Shown here piece by piece: positions 21,950-30,092 of a stretch of DNA of 64,000 nt. Every line of letters starts with the position of its first letter. The stretch's first letter is position 1. Under the pieces are notes generated by a model. The model made no database searches. It was not told where the DNA came from and saw nothing but the letters and a program-made list of their open reading frames with translations. This stretch comes from Gallionella sp. (GTDB lineage: Bacteria; Pseudomonadota; Gammaproteobacteria; Burkholderiales; Gallionellaceae). Where the stretch lies: positions 1 through 64,000 of the forward strand of contig JAQTTY010000013.1 of assembly GCA_028710525.1 (NCBI GenBank), written 5' to 3'. The position numbers were made by a program, and so were the translations under genes.

Positions 21950-22273
21950 ATGCTAGAAGCCACTCAAGTTGTCGCCGCGCTCGCCGCACTCGCTCAATCT
22001 ACCCGTTTGGCTATCTATAGGTTGTTAGTAGTGAGTGGTTCAGAAGGGTTGCCCGCAGGTCAGATTGCGGAAAGATTGCAGTTGGCCCCCGCCACGCTGT
22101 CTTTTCATTTCAAGACATTGAGCCATGCAGGCTTGATAGAAAGCAGGCAGGAAGGGCGCTATATCTTTTATGTGGCGAATTATTCAGTAATGAACGAAAT
22201 GTTGGCTTACCTCACAGAGAATTGTTGTGCTGGAGCAGGCGAGTCGTGTGAAGTACAAGTCAGTAAATGTTGA
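21950..22273 (+). CDS. arsR: ArsR-family arsenite-responsive repressor
   Basis: A 107-aa winged-helix repressor of the SmtB/ArsR family, expected to release DNA when it binds As(III). The helix-turn-helix is in AGQIAERLQLAPATLSFHFKTL, and the beta-wing follows with ESRQEGRYIFYV. It lacks the classical ELCVCDL arsenic site in the DNA-recognition helix. Instead a C-terminal cluster is seen: Cys92, Cys93, Cys100 and Cys107, resembling the C-terminal three-Cys site of the Acidithiobacillus ferrooxidans-type ArsR. No ribosome site is visible before the ATG. It heads the arsR-arsC-acr3 operon. Confidence 0.88.
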   Translation: MLEATQVVAALAALAQSTRLAIYRLLVVSGSEGLPAGQIAERLQLAPATLSFHFKTLSHAGLIESRQEGRYIFYVANYSVMNEMLAYLTENCCAGAGESCEVQVSKC

Positions 22274-22296
22274 GTTATTAATAAAGGAAAAATTCT

Positions 22297-22794
22297 ATGA
22301 GTGAGAAAGTTTATAAAGTATTGATCCTATGTACCGGTAATTCGGCGCGCAGTATCTTGGGTGAAGTGCTGTTCAATGTACTAGGTAAAGGTAAGTTTCA
22401 AGCCTACAGCGCAGGTAGTAAGCCAGCAGGGAAGGTAAATCCCGGGGCGTTGGAATGGTTGCAAGCGCATGGTCATAGCCTGGAAGGCCTGCGCAGCAAG
22501 AGTTGGGATGAGTTTTCTGCGCTAGGTGCACCAAGCTTCGATTTTATTTTCACTGTCTGTGACAATGCGGCAGGTGAAGTTTGTCCAGTCTGGATAGGTC
22601 ATCCGACCACTGCGCACTGGGGGATACCTGATCCCGCTCATGTAGGAGGTGATGCTGCACGACGTGCCGCCTTCGATAAGGCGGCTGAGCAGTTGGCGCA
22701 CCGTATTCGTTTGTTCATGCAGTTGCCGTTCGAGACCATGGATAAGCTCGCACTCAAAGCTCAACTCACCGCCATAGGCCGTACTCAGGATTAA
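22297..22794 (+). CDS. arsC: Arsenate reductase, low-molecular-weight phosphatase-fold type
   Basis: Reduces arsenate to arsenite, which is then exported. It is 165 aa with the PTP-like P-loop CTGNSARS (Cys12, Arg18), the aspartate loop IPDPAHVGG and two further cysteines, Cys88 and Cys96, in VCDNAAGEVCP. These correspond in layout to the relay cysteines of thioredoxin-coupled ArsC. The conserved motifs GNSARSILGE and SAGSKPAGKVNPGAL are typical. It lies 23 bp after arsR and 4 bp before the efflux gene. Confidence 0.92.
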   Translation: MSEKVYKVLILCTGNSARSILGEVLFNVLGKGKFQAYSAGSKPAGKVNPGALEWLQAHGHSLEGLRSKSWDEFSALGAPSFDFIFTVCDNAAGEVCPVWIGHPTTAHWGIPDPAHVGGDAARRAAFDKAAEQLAHRIRLFMQLPFETMDKLALKAQLTAIGRTQD

Positions 22795-22798
22795 TCGT

Positions 22799-23827
22799 AT
22801 GAATTTGTTCGAGCGTTATCTGAGTCTGTGGGTGTTTCTGTGCATCATTGTGGGCATAGTGCTGGGTCAAGCACTGCCAGCGCTATTTCATTCGATCGCG
22901 TCGTTGGAAGTTGCTAATGTAAATGTGCCTGTTGGTGTGTTGGTGTGGGTGATGATTATTCCCATGTTGATACGCATCGATTTTGCGGCTTTGCACCAAG
23001 TTAAACAGCATATGCGGGGTATCGGCGTGACGCTGTTCGTCAACTGGGCGGTCAAGCCTTTCTCTATGGCGTTATTGGCTTGGGTATTTATACGTCATGT
23101 GTTTGCAGCGTGGTTGCCAGCCGAGCAGCTGGACAGTTATGTTGCAGGCCTCATTCTACTAGCAGCCGCACCTTGTACTGCGATGGTGTTCGTATGGAGC
23201 AATCTGGTCAAAGGTGACCCTTATTTCACCCTCTCTCAAGTGGCGCTTAATGACGCCATCATGGTGTTCGCATTCGCGCCATTGGTCGCTTTGCTGCTAG
23301 GCATAGCCAGCATCACTGTACCCTGGGAGACATTGTTGTTCTCCGTGTTGTTCTACATCGTGATTCCGGTGCTGGTCGCACAATGGTTGCGGTCGCGATG
23401 GCTGCGGAGTGGAGAGGAAAGATTCAAAGTGACTTTGTCGCTAATCGCACCTTACTCCATGGCGGCGCTCTTGTTCACGCTGGTGCTTTTGTTTGCTCTA
23501 CAAGGCGAGGCCATCGTCAAGCAGCCCTTGGTGATTGCGATGCTCGCTGTGCCCATCTTGTTGCAAGTGTTGTTCAATTCGGGGCTGGCCTATGGATTGA
23601 ATCGTCGCTTAGGTGTGGCGCATTGTGTGGCAGCACCCTCGGCGCTGATAGGCGCGAGTAACTTCTTCGAACTGGCAGTGGCGACAGCGATTAGCCTGTT
23701 TGGATTCGAGTCGGGTGCGGCGCTGGCGACGGTGGTAGGCGTGTTGATCGAGGTGCCCGTAATGTTGCTGGTGGTCAAGATGACGCTAGCTTCGAAAGCT
23801 TGGTACGAGCGCAATCAAATTGCATAG
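22799..23827 (+). CDS. acr3: Arsenite efflux transporter, ACR3 family
   Basis: Proton-coupled As(III) exporter of the bile-acid/arsenite transporter superfamily. It is 342 aa with about ten TM segments. The conserved Cys126 in LLAAAPCTAMVFVWSNL and the later E-x-x-V-A-T-A-type helix (ASNFFELAVATAISLFG) are family hallmarks. The start lies 4 bp after the arsC stop, so the two are coupled. With arsR and arsC it forms a minimal reduction-and-efflux cassette; no arsH or methyltransferase gene is nearby. Confidence 0.92.
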   Translation: MNLFERYLSLWVFLCIIVGIVLGQALPALFHSIASLEVANVNVPVGVLVWVMIIPMLIRIDFAALHQVKQHMRGIGVTLFVNWAVKPFSMALLAWVFIRHVFAAWLPAEQLDSYVAGLILLAAAPCTAMVFVWSNLVKGDPYFTLSQVALNDAIMVFAFAPLVALLLGIASITVPWETLLFSVLFYIVIPVLVAQWLRSRWLRSGEERFKVTLSLIAPYSMAALLFTLVLLFALQGEAIVKQPLVIAMLAVPILLQVLFNSGLAYGLNRRLGVAHCVAAPSALIGASNFFELAVATAISLFGFESGAALATVVGVLIEVPVMLLVVKMTLASKAWYERNQIA

Positions 23828-23896
23828 CGGTTTTGAGTAACCTTGGCATGGTTCCTGCTGTTAGTTCTGCATTACAAACTTAATAGGGTAGTGCAA

Positions 23897-24169
23897 GTGG
23901 ACAACGAGATATTGAAGAAGGTGGCCAAGCTGGGTGTGTTGGCGCGTAAAAATGGAACGACCAAGTTGGATTACAACCGGTTGTTGACGGATAGGGCTTA
24001 TGCGAACCAACTGCTGAGCGAGTTGGAAACCTGTAATGACGAGGACTTGCTGTTGTTGTGTCTAAGTCTTAAGGTTGATCTGGGCATTTTGCCAGGTAAT
24101 CTGCAGATGCCCGCAATCAAGCCATTGGTCGATGAAAAAACTCGCTACATGTTCAGTTCCCGAGGTTAA
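23897..24169 (+). CDS. Small protein of unknown function downstream of acr3
   Basis: Not recognised. It is 90 aa if it starts at the GTG at 23897 (AGGG 8 bases upstream); a TTG at 23843 would add an N-terminal hydrophobic stretch. The sequence is helical, with basic N-terminal (ILKKVAKLGVLARKNGTTK) and acidic central (LSELETCNDEDLLLL) parts. There is no signal peptide with the preferred start and no metal cluster. It lies about 70 bp after acr3 on the same strand and ends before a long hairpin shared with mgtE. Whether it belongs to the ars transcript cannot be decided here. Confidence 0.6.
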   Translation: MDNEILKKVAKLGVLARKNGTTKLDYNRLLTDRAYANQLLSELETCNDEDLLLLCLSLKVDLGILPGNLQMPAIKPLVDEKTRYMFSSRG

Positions 24170-24185
24170 GTATGAGCGGGTGTAT

Positions 24186-24222
24186 GCACCTAAATCGCGC
24201 TTAGTAAGTGCGATTTAGGTGC
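24186..24222. terminator. Long hairpin between convergent genes
   Basis: A perfect 13-bp inverted repeat, GCACCTAAATCGC (24186-24198) and GCGATTTAGGTGC (24210-24222), extended by GCTT/AAGT pairing inside the loop. It lies between the 3' ends of the small protein and mgtE. There is no T-run on either strand, so intrinsic termination is not certain. Confidence 0.5.
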
Positions 24223-24225
24223 GTC

Positions 24226-25683
24226 TCAGTTGATCAGGAAGATTGTCGCCAATCCTAGAAAGATGAAAAAGCCGCCGCTGTCGGTAATCGCGGTGAGCAG
24301 TACGCTGGAGCCTATGGCGGGATCGCGACCAAAGCGATGCATAGCCATAGGAATAAGCAGCCCTACTAGCGCACCTGCGATTAGATTCAGTAGCATCGCA
24401 CTTGTCATTACTAGTCCCAGCGCAACGTTGTGATAGAGATAGTAGGCGAATAGCCCCGCCACGCCTCCCCATACCAAGCCATTTAGTCCGCTGATTGCCA
24501 ATTCTTTGAGCAACAAGCGCGTGCTGTTAGCTTGTGTGATCTGGCCGAGGGCGAGTGCACGTATGATGATGGTGGTGGTTTGGTTGGCCGAGTTGCCGGC
24601 GATACCCGCGACGATAGGCATCAACGTCGCGAGAGCGACGAACTTTTCTATGGTGCCCTCGAAACTACCAATGACACGTGAAGCAAAGAAGGCAGTGCAC
24701 AGGTTCAAGGCCAGCCATACCCAACGGTTTTTAGCAGATTTCCATACGGACGCGAAGATATCTTCCTCTTCCAACAGACCCGCCTGATTGAGCAAGTCAC
24801 TTTCAGATTCGGTACGCACATAGTCCAAGACAACGTTCACTGTCACTCGCCCGACCAGCTTGCCATCTTCATCTACCACAGGCGCTGAAACCAAGTCGTA
24901 TCGTTCGAAGGCTTGTGCGGCTTTGTCGGCTTTCTCGTCGGGATGCAGCAACTTCATCTCGGTGTGCATCAGGTCGCTGACCACCACATCCGGCTCATTG
25001 ATAACGATGCGCTTCAGCGGCAACACGCCTATCAGTCTTTCATCTCTGTCCACCACAAAGATCTGATCGGTATGATCAGGTAGTTCGTCGAAGCGACGTA
25101 AATAGCGCGACACGACTTCCAGCGTGATGTCGTCACGCACATGGATCATGTTGAAGTCCATCAACGCGCCGACTGAATCCTCACTATAGGACATGGCCGA
25201 GCGCAGTTGCTCGCGGTCTTCTATGGACAGCGACTTGAAAACGTCGCGCATCACGTTTTGAGGCAGATCCGGTGCCAAGTCGGCGATTTCGTCGGCATCC
25301 AACTGTCCGGCCGCCGCACTCAACTCTTCGCGGTTCATGCTGGCGATCAGCGATTCGCGAACGGAGTCGGAGACTTCTATCAGTATCTCGCCGTCACGTT
25401 CGGATTTGACGAGATCCCAGACCTGCAGACGTTGCTCTATGGGCAGTGCTTCCAACACATAAGCGATGTCAGCTGCGTGCATCTCGTCGAGCTTGGCTCG
25501 CAACTTGGTCAGATGTTGTTTGTGTACCAGCGTGTCAATGAGCGCATGTCGATCGGCGCGCGGCAGAGCTTCCTTATGGGCGACCCCTTCCACCAAGGCG
25601 TGCTTCTCCAGCAGATTTTGAATATGCAGCAAGGACTCTTGCATATTCTCTGTGTAACGCGGTTCGTTGGTCGATTCTGTCAT
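24226..25683 (-). CDS. mgtE: Magnesium transporter MgtE
   Basis: Mg2+ channel gated by intracellular magnesium. It is 485 aa. In order: N-domain (about residues 20-150, with acidic segments such as LDADEIADLAPDLP), a pair of CBS domains (about 155-285, with VDRDERLIGVLPLKRI and VDEDGKLVGRVTVN), a plug helix, then five TM helices. The pore signatures are GNSANQTTTIIIRALALGQI and DPAIGSSVLLTAITDSGGFF. Residues 19-105 are clearly similar to residues 14-97 of the divergent CorA-like neighbour. A minus-strand TATAAT lies at 25721-25716 as a candidate -10. Confidence 0.95.
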   Translation of the reverse strand: MTESTNEPRYTENMQESLLHIQNLLEKHALVEGVAHKEALPRADRHALIDTLVHKQHLTKLRAKLDEMHAADIAYVLEALPIEQRLQVWDLVKSERDGEILIEVSDSVRESLIASMNREELSAAAGQLDADEIADLAPDLPQNVMRDVFKSLSIEDREQLRSAMSYSEDSVGALMDFNMIHVRDDITLEVVSRYLRRFDELPDHTDQIFVVDRDERLIGVLPLKRIVINEPDVVVSDLMHTEMKLLHPDEKADKAAQAFERYDLVSAPVVDEDGKLVGRVTVNVVLDYVRTESESDLLNQAGLLEEEDIFASVWKSAKNRWVWLALNLCTAFFASRVIGSFEGTIEKFVALATLMPIVAGIAGNSANQTTTIIIRALALGQITQANSTRLLLKELAISGLNGLVWGGVAGLFAYYLYHNVALGLVMTSAMLLNLIAGALVGLLIPMAMHRFGRDPAIGSSVLLTAITDSGGFFIFLGLATIFLIN

Positions 25684-25732
25684 GGTGTGCAGTCTTACTG
25701 GTTTTCGCTGGCGCGATTATAGTGAGTTCGGG

Positions 25733-25762
25733 GCGACAAGGGGGAGCGCTGCGGCCTATAAT
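25733..25762 (+). promoter_or_regulatory. Candidate promoter of the CorA-like gene
   Basis: A perfect -10 TATAAT (25757-25762) is preceded, after 18 bases, by GCGACA (25733-25738), a partial -35 match. The 119-bp region between the divergent mgtE and CorA-like starts must hold both promoters. No magnesium riboswitch structure is obvious in so short a leader. Confidence 0.5.
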
Positions 25763-25802
25763 CGACCGGATAGTGATGGATGACTAATGGAGGTGTTCAG
25801 GT

Positions 25803-27134
25803 ATGACTGTCGAAAAAGTTACCGAACATGAGAACGAAAAACAGAGTCTGTTGAACTTCATCAAGAAGCACAGGTTGGTGGAAGAGTTCGTACACAAGCA
25901 AGATATGCCGCGCCATGAGTTGGTCGAGACGCTGGTGCGCAAACAGAATCTCGCCAAGTTGCAGGCCATGCTTAATGAAGTGGCACCGCAAGTCGTGGCG
26001 CAGTTACTGGAAGAGCTTTCCTCCGAAGACCAAGTGTTCATCTGGGATCAGATTAACAACGAGCGCAAAGAAGCCATCATCCGTGATGTGCCGATAGCCG
26101 TGCTGCATGCCTTGGGTAAACGTGAGTTCAGCAGTGAGAAGTCCAGCATCAAGGTGTTCGAACTGCACGAAGGCCGTTTACGCGAGAGCGTCATCAATTC
26201 ACGCAATGAATTGGCCAATATCAAACCCATCTGGGTAGATATGGTTAATCCATCTTTTGAAGAGCGCATCTGGGTGGGCGCGTTGTTTGGTATCGAGTTA
26301 CCCGACCCCGATAAATTAGGTGATCTGGAGTCCAGTGCACGCTTCTATCTCGACAACATAGGCGACATCAATCTACTTTCAGACTTTTTGTTGGATAAGG
26401 AAGATGTGTCGCAAAGTGTGCCAGTCGCCTTTTTGTTGCACGGCGATACGCTGTTCTCCTTACGCAAAGTTGATCTGCCGGTGTTTCGTTTGCAGCGCTT
26501 GCGCGCACTATCGCAACCCAATTATGTTCTGGATGCCCGTGATGTCTTGATAGACCTATACGCGGCGGATGCGGAATATTCTGCAGATGCGCTAGAAGGG
26601 GTGTACCACGGGCTGCGGATGGTCAGTAAGCAAGTGCTCAACAACAGCGAAATGGGTGAGCAGGCGGATGAGATGCTGACAGCGATCGCACATGAGGAAG
26701 ACCTCAACGGTTTGATTCGCCGCAACGTGCTGGACACGCGACGTGCCGTTTCCTTTTTGATGCGCAGCAAAATATTAAACAAGCAGCAGTTTGAGGACGC
26801 GCAACAGATATTTCGTGATATCGACTCTTTGGACGGGCACACCTCGTTCATCTTTGACAAGATCAACTTCTTGATGGATGCCACGGTTGGCTTCATCAAC
26901 AACAACCAGAACAAGAACGTGAAGCGGCTCACGGTAGTCAGTGTGGTGTTCATGCCGCTCAATGTATTGGCGGGAATAGGTGGGATGTCGGAGTATTCGA
27001 TGATGACACTAGGCATGCCTTGGCCGATCTCATACGGCTTGTTCACGATCGCACTGGTGGCAGTGGGATGGCTGACCTATCTATTACTGGGGTATTTCGA
27101 GCGCAGAGAAAAACTCAGTAAGTTGTCTTTGTGA
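25803..27134 (+). CDS. CorA-like divalent-cation transporter with MgtE-type N-domain and GMS signature
   Basis: A 443-aa protein in two parts. Residues 14-97 resemble the start of the MgtE N-domain, with matching blocks such as LVEEFVHKQ, ETLVRKQNLAKLQ and a WD..NNER segment. Residues 115-443 have CorA architecture: a soluble alpha/beta domain (IWVDMVNPSFEE), long helices including the stalk helix (FDKINFLMDATVGFINNNQNK) and two C-terminal TMs (LTVVSVVFMPLNVLAGI and YGLFTIALVAVGWLTYLLLG). The pore-mouth signature, normally GMN, reads GMS (394-396, in GIGGMSEYSMM). Mg2+ transport is inferred from family and the divergent mgtE; a changed cation preference or a regulatory role is possible. Confidence 0.85.
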   Translation: MTVEKVTEHENEKQSLLNFIKKHRLVEEFVHKQDMPRHELVETLVRKQNLAKLQAMLNEVAPQVVAQLLEELSSEDQVFIWDQINNERKEAIIRDVPIAVLHALGKREFSSEKSSIKVFELHEGRLRESVINSRNELANIKPIWVDMVNPSFEERIWVGALFGIELPDPDKLGDLESSARFYLDNIGDINLLSDFLLDKEDVSQSVPVAFLLHGDTLFSLRKVDLPVFRLQRLRALSQPNYVLDARDVLIDLYAADAEYSADALEGVYHGLRMVSKQVLNNSEMGEQADEMLTAIAHEEDLNGLIRRNVLDTRRAVSFLMRSKILNKQQFEDAQQIFRDIDSLDGHTSFIFDKINFLMDATVGFINNNQNKNVKRLTVVSVVFMPLNVLAGIGGMSEYSMMTLGMPWPISYGLFTIALVAVGWLTYLLLGYFERREKLSKLSL

Positions 27135-27138
27135 CGAC

Positions 27139-29202
27139 TTATTGTCCGCCAGAGTGTGGAATTAAAGCCTCGAATTCTTGCAATGGGACGGGGCGACCAA
27201 ACAGATAACCTTGGAATACATGACAGCCGTGGTCGTCTAGGAAGTTACGCTGCTCCGCGGTCTCTACCCCCTCGGCAATCACATTTAAGCCCATCGCATC
27301 TGACATGGAGATGATGGCTTTGACGATGACTGCATCACTGGCATCAGTCGAGATGTCCCGCACAAAAGATTGGTCTATCTTGATCTGGTCTAGCGGTAAG
27401 CGCTTCAGGTAGAGTAAGGAAGAGTGACCAGTACCAAAATCATCCAGCGAGAAGCGTATCCCCATCAGTTTCAACTCGTTCATCTTGGCGACCGTGTCTT
27501 CCACATTCTCTAGCATGCTGCTTTCAGTCAACTCAAGTTTGATCTGCGAAGGTTTGGCGCCACTTTCCAGCAAAGTGCGACGGATCTGAGAGACGAAATT
27601 GACTTGGTGAAACTGTTTGGCGCTGACGTTGATAGAGAGTGGCAAGTCACGCAGTTGTGGGTGTTTCTGCCAGAGTTTTAGTTGCCGGCAGGCCGATTCC
27701 AGTACCCATTGCCCGATAGGAATGATTAGCCCACTTTCTTCGCAGATGTCGATGAATGAACCGGGCGCGAGCAGGCCTTTGCTCGGGTGGTTCCAGCGCA
27801 ACAGCACTTCGGCACCCAAGATACGATGGTGAACATCGACCTGCATCTGATAATAGAGCTCAAAGTGTTGATGTTCTAGGCTGTAACGCAGTTCATGTTC
27901 AAGCGCGTTGCGTGCGTTGAGTGTGGATTGTATGGAGGGGTTAAAAAAGTGTATGGCGTTGCGGCCGGCTGATTTAGCTTGCTCCACGGCCACCTTGGCT
28001 TGCTTGATGAGGTCTTCTGCGGAATCCTGCGTGCCCCGCAGTAAGGTGATGCCTATACTTGCCGTGCTGCGTATGGTTTGTCCGTTACAGTGAAAGGGTA
28101 GATTCACCAAGGTACAAAGTTTTTTTGCATGGCGCTCAGCTAGTTCGGCGGCATGCTCGACGTAGCTATTCAAAGACTCCATCAGAATCACAAACTCATC
28201 GCCGCCGACACAGGCCAAGGTATAGCCCTCGGATAAATCCTCGTTCAGTCGTCTGGCGATTTCGCGCAATAGTTGGTCGCCGCGGTCACTACTGAATGAC
28301 TTGAAGTGATCCAGATCCAGTAGTAGCAATGCGCCATATAGGCCACTACCGACACTCGCGCTGCACGCGTGTTCGATACCCTCGATCAGCATGCGGCGAT
28401 TGGGTAGCTTGGTGACTGGATCGAAATAAGCCAGCTCGTGTATGCGTTGTTGTGAACGCTTATGTTCGGTGATATCGCGACCTATGATGACCAGTCCTTT
28501 GCGCTGTCCATTCGCCTCAAAGGTTGGCATCTTCAATACTTCCATGGTGCGCATGTCGCCATGCTGATCGGGGATATATTCCTCGGTGACTAATAAACTG
28601 CCTTTTTTCCAAGCCAGTAGATCGTCTTTGACGCACCCTTCATAAGCGGGACGGAAATCGGGTTGTAGTTCGGCTAGCTCTAGATCGGTTTTGCGGTACC
28701 AATCTATCGCTTCCAAGTTGAACAGTTTCTTTGCGGGTTCATTGATTAACAGCCAGCGTCCTTCGCCATCCTTTAAAAAGATAGGGTCTGGTATGGTCTC
28801 GATCAGGGCGGTGAGGTTCTTATTAAGCTCTTTGAGCTTGGCTTCTGTTTTTTTTCGTTCTGAGATGTCGCGGCAGGCGCCGTATAGCTGGCCATTGGGC
28901 ATCATCACCACGCTCAATTCCATGGGAATTTTCTGCGCGTTTTTGGTGATCAAGCGTATTTCTATGGTGTGTCTTTTTCCATCATTGGCTACTTGTGCTA
29001 ACCGCTGCGCATAGATCTCCCGCCAGTCCGGGGGGACGATGTCCAGTACCGACATTTTGATCAATTCGGGCAGGGTATAGCCCAATATCAACAAAGTGTT
29101 GTCATTGGCGAACACGATGTGCCCGTTTGCCTCGGTGATGAAAACCACATCGGGGGCGAAACGCAAGGCAATTTTCGTAGGGTCGCTTTGGCTTTTGGTC
29201 AT
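27139..29202 (-). CDS. PAS-PAS-GGDEF-EAL cyclic-di-GMP signalling protein
   Basis: A 687-aa soluble sensor without TM segments. PAS1 spans about residues 12-115, PAS2 about 130-248, GGDEF about 258-420 and EAL about 430-680. The EAL domain keeps its metal and catalytic residues: Glu465 (as EVL in GAEVLLRW), NVSAKQF, LELTES, SLDDFGTG, IKIDQSFV, AEGVET and QGYLFGRP, so phosphodiesterase activity is likely. GGDEF (333-337) is intact, but the segment after DLDHFK (296-301) is about four residues short and lacks the N-D..G-H residues, the Arg before GGDEF is Cys, and D-x-A-x-Y-x-A-K reads AKVAVEQAK. The cyclase is probably inactive. It ends 4 bp from the convergent CorA-like gene. Confidence 0.93.
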   Translation of the reverse strand: MTKSQSDPTKIALRFAPDVVFITEANGHIVFANDNTLLILGYTLPELIKMSVLDIVPPDWREIYAQRLAQVANDGKRHTIEIRLITKNAQKIPMELSVVMMPNGQLYGACRDISERKKTEAKLKELNKNLTALIETIPDPIFLKDGEGRWLLINEPAKKLFNLEAIDWYRKTDLELAELQPDFRPAYEGCVKDDLLAWKKGSLLVTEEYIPDQHGDMRTMEVLKMPTFEANGQRKGLVIIGRDITEHKRSQQRIHELAYFDPVTKLPNRRMLIEGIEHACSASVGSGLYGALLLLDLDHFKSFSSDRGDQLLREIARRLNEDLSEGYTLACVGGDEFVILMESLNSYVEHAAELAERHAKKLCTLVNLPFHCNGQTIRSTASIGITLLRGTQDSAEDLIKQAKVAVEQAKSAGRNAIHFFNPSIQSTLNARNALEHELRYSLEHQHFELYYQMQVDVHHRILGAEVLLRWNHPSKGLLAPGSFIDICEESGLIIPIGQWVLESACRQLKLWQKHPQLRDLPLSINVSAKQFHQVNFVSQIRRTLLESGAKPSQIKLELTESSMLENVEDTVAKMNELKLMGIRFSLDDFGTGHSSLLYLKRLPLDQIKIDQSFVRDISTDASDAVIVKAIISMSDAMGLNVIAEGVETAEQRNFLDDHGCHVFQGYLFGRPVPLQEFEALIPHSGGQ

Positions 29203-29360
29203 GGAAGTTCTTCTTCTTATTTATGCTTCTGCTAGAGAAGCCTCTCTTCAGAATGGATGACGTAATATTAGCAAAATACTCAGCTGGTGCAGAAAGAATA
29301 GTTGATCATAAGCATAAGTTATTAAAAACTATAAGCTGAAGCCACCAGAGTTAAGCAAAA

Positions 29361-30059
29361 TTAATCTGGTATATCAGAACCTTGCATGCGCCGCAGTACG
29401 ATGCTCGCTTTGCGTTGCAACCCTGCGGCATCGCGATGTTTATCGTAGTAGCGCGGGTTGGGCACCATGGCGGCAAGTTTCGCGGCCTGCTCTGCGGAGA
29501 GTTGTGATGCATGCACATGGTAGTAGTGTTGCGCGGCCGCTTCAGCACCGAACACACCATTGCCCCATTCGATGACATTGAGATAAATCTCGAAGATACG
29601 TTGCTTGTCCATCACCGCTTCCAGCATCACGGTGATGACGGCTTCCTCGGCCTTGCGCCAAGGCGTGCGTTTAGTTGAGAGGAAGAGGTTCTTGGCCAAT
29701 TGCTGGCTGATGGTAGAGCCACCTGCGACGATCTTGCCCTTCTGCATATTCTTCTCGTAGGCTTTCTGGATACCGTCCCAGTCAAAGCCTTCGTGGTCGA
29801 CGAACTTTGCATCTTCTGCGGCAATCAGGGCGCGCTTCAGATTGTTCGATATTTTTGGATAATCGACCCAGCGATATTGCAATACTGCATCAGGATCGCT
29901 GTCTTGCATGATCTCCAAGCGGGTATCCATAAAGGCACTGCTAGAAGGATTGAACTTGATCCACCAGCACACCTGAGCGAACAGCCAGAATTGATACAAC
30001 AGTATCAGCGCGATGCCATACAGCATGCCGCGCCACAACCAACCCCAGAGTTTTTTCAT
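29361..30059 (-). CDS. mtgA: Monofunctional peptidoglycan glycosyltransferase
   Basis: Polymerises lipid II into glycan strands. It is 232 aa, the usual length. One N-terminal TM segment (GMLYGIALILLYQFWLFAQV) is followed by a GT51 domain. The catalytic Glu lies in AAEDAKFVDHEGFDWDGI, the second conserved block is GGSTISQQLAKNLFLS, and the third RKAEEAVITVMLEAVMDKQRIFEIYLN is complete. No transpeptidase domain follows. It is downstream of aroE on the same strand, separated by an inverted-repeat element. Confidence 0.95.
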   Translation of the reverse strand: MKKLWGWLWRGMLYGIALILLYQFWLFAQVCWWIKFNPSSSAFMDTRLEIMQDSDPDAVLQYRWVDYPKISNNLKRALIAAEDAKFVDHEGFDWDGIQKAYEKNMQKGKIVAGGSTISQQLAKNLFLSTKRTPWRKAEEAVITVMLEAVMDKQRIFEIYLNVIEWGNGVFGAEAAAQHYYHVHASQLSAEQAAKLAAMVPNPRYYDKHRDAAGLQRKASIVLRRMQGSDIPD

Positions 30060-30092
30060 TGATAGGAACAGCTAGAAATTAAAACAAATGAT

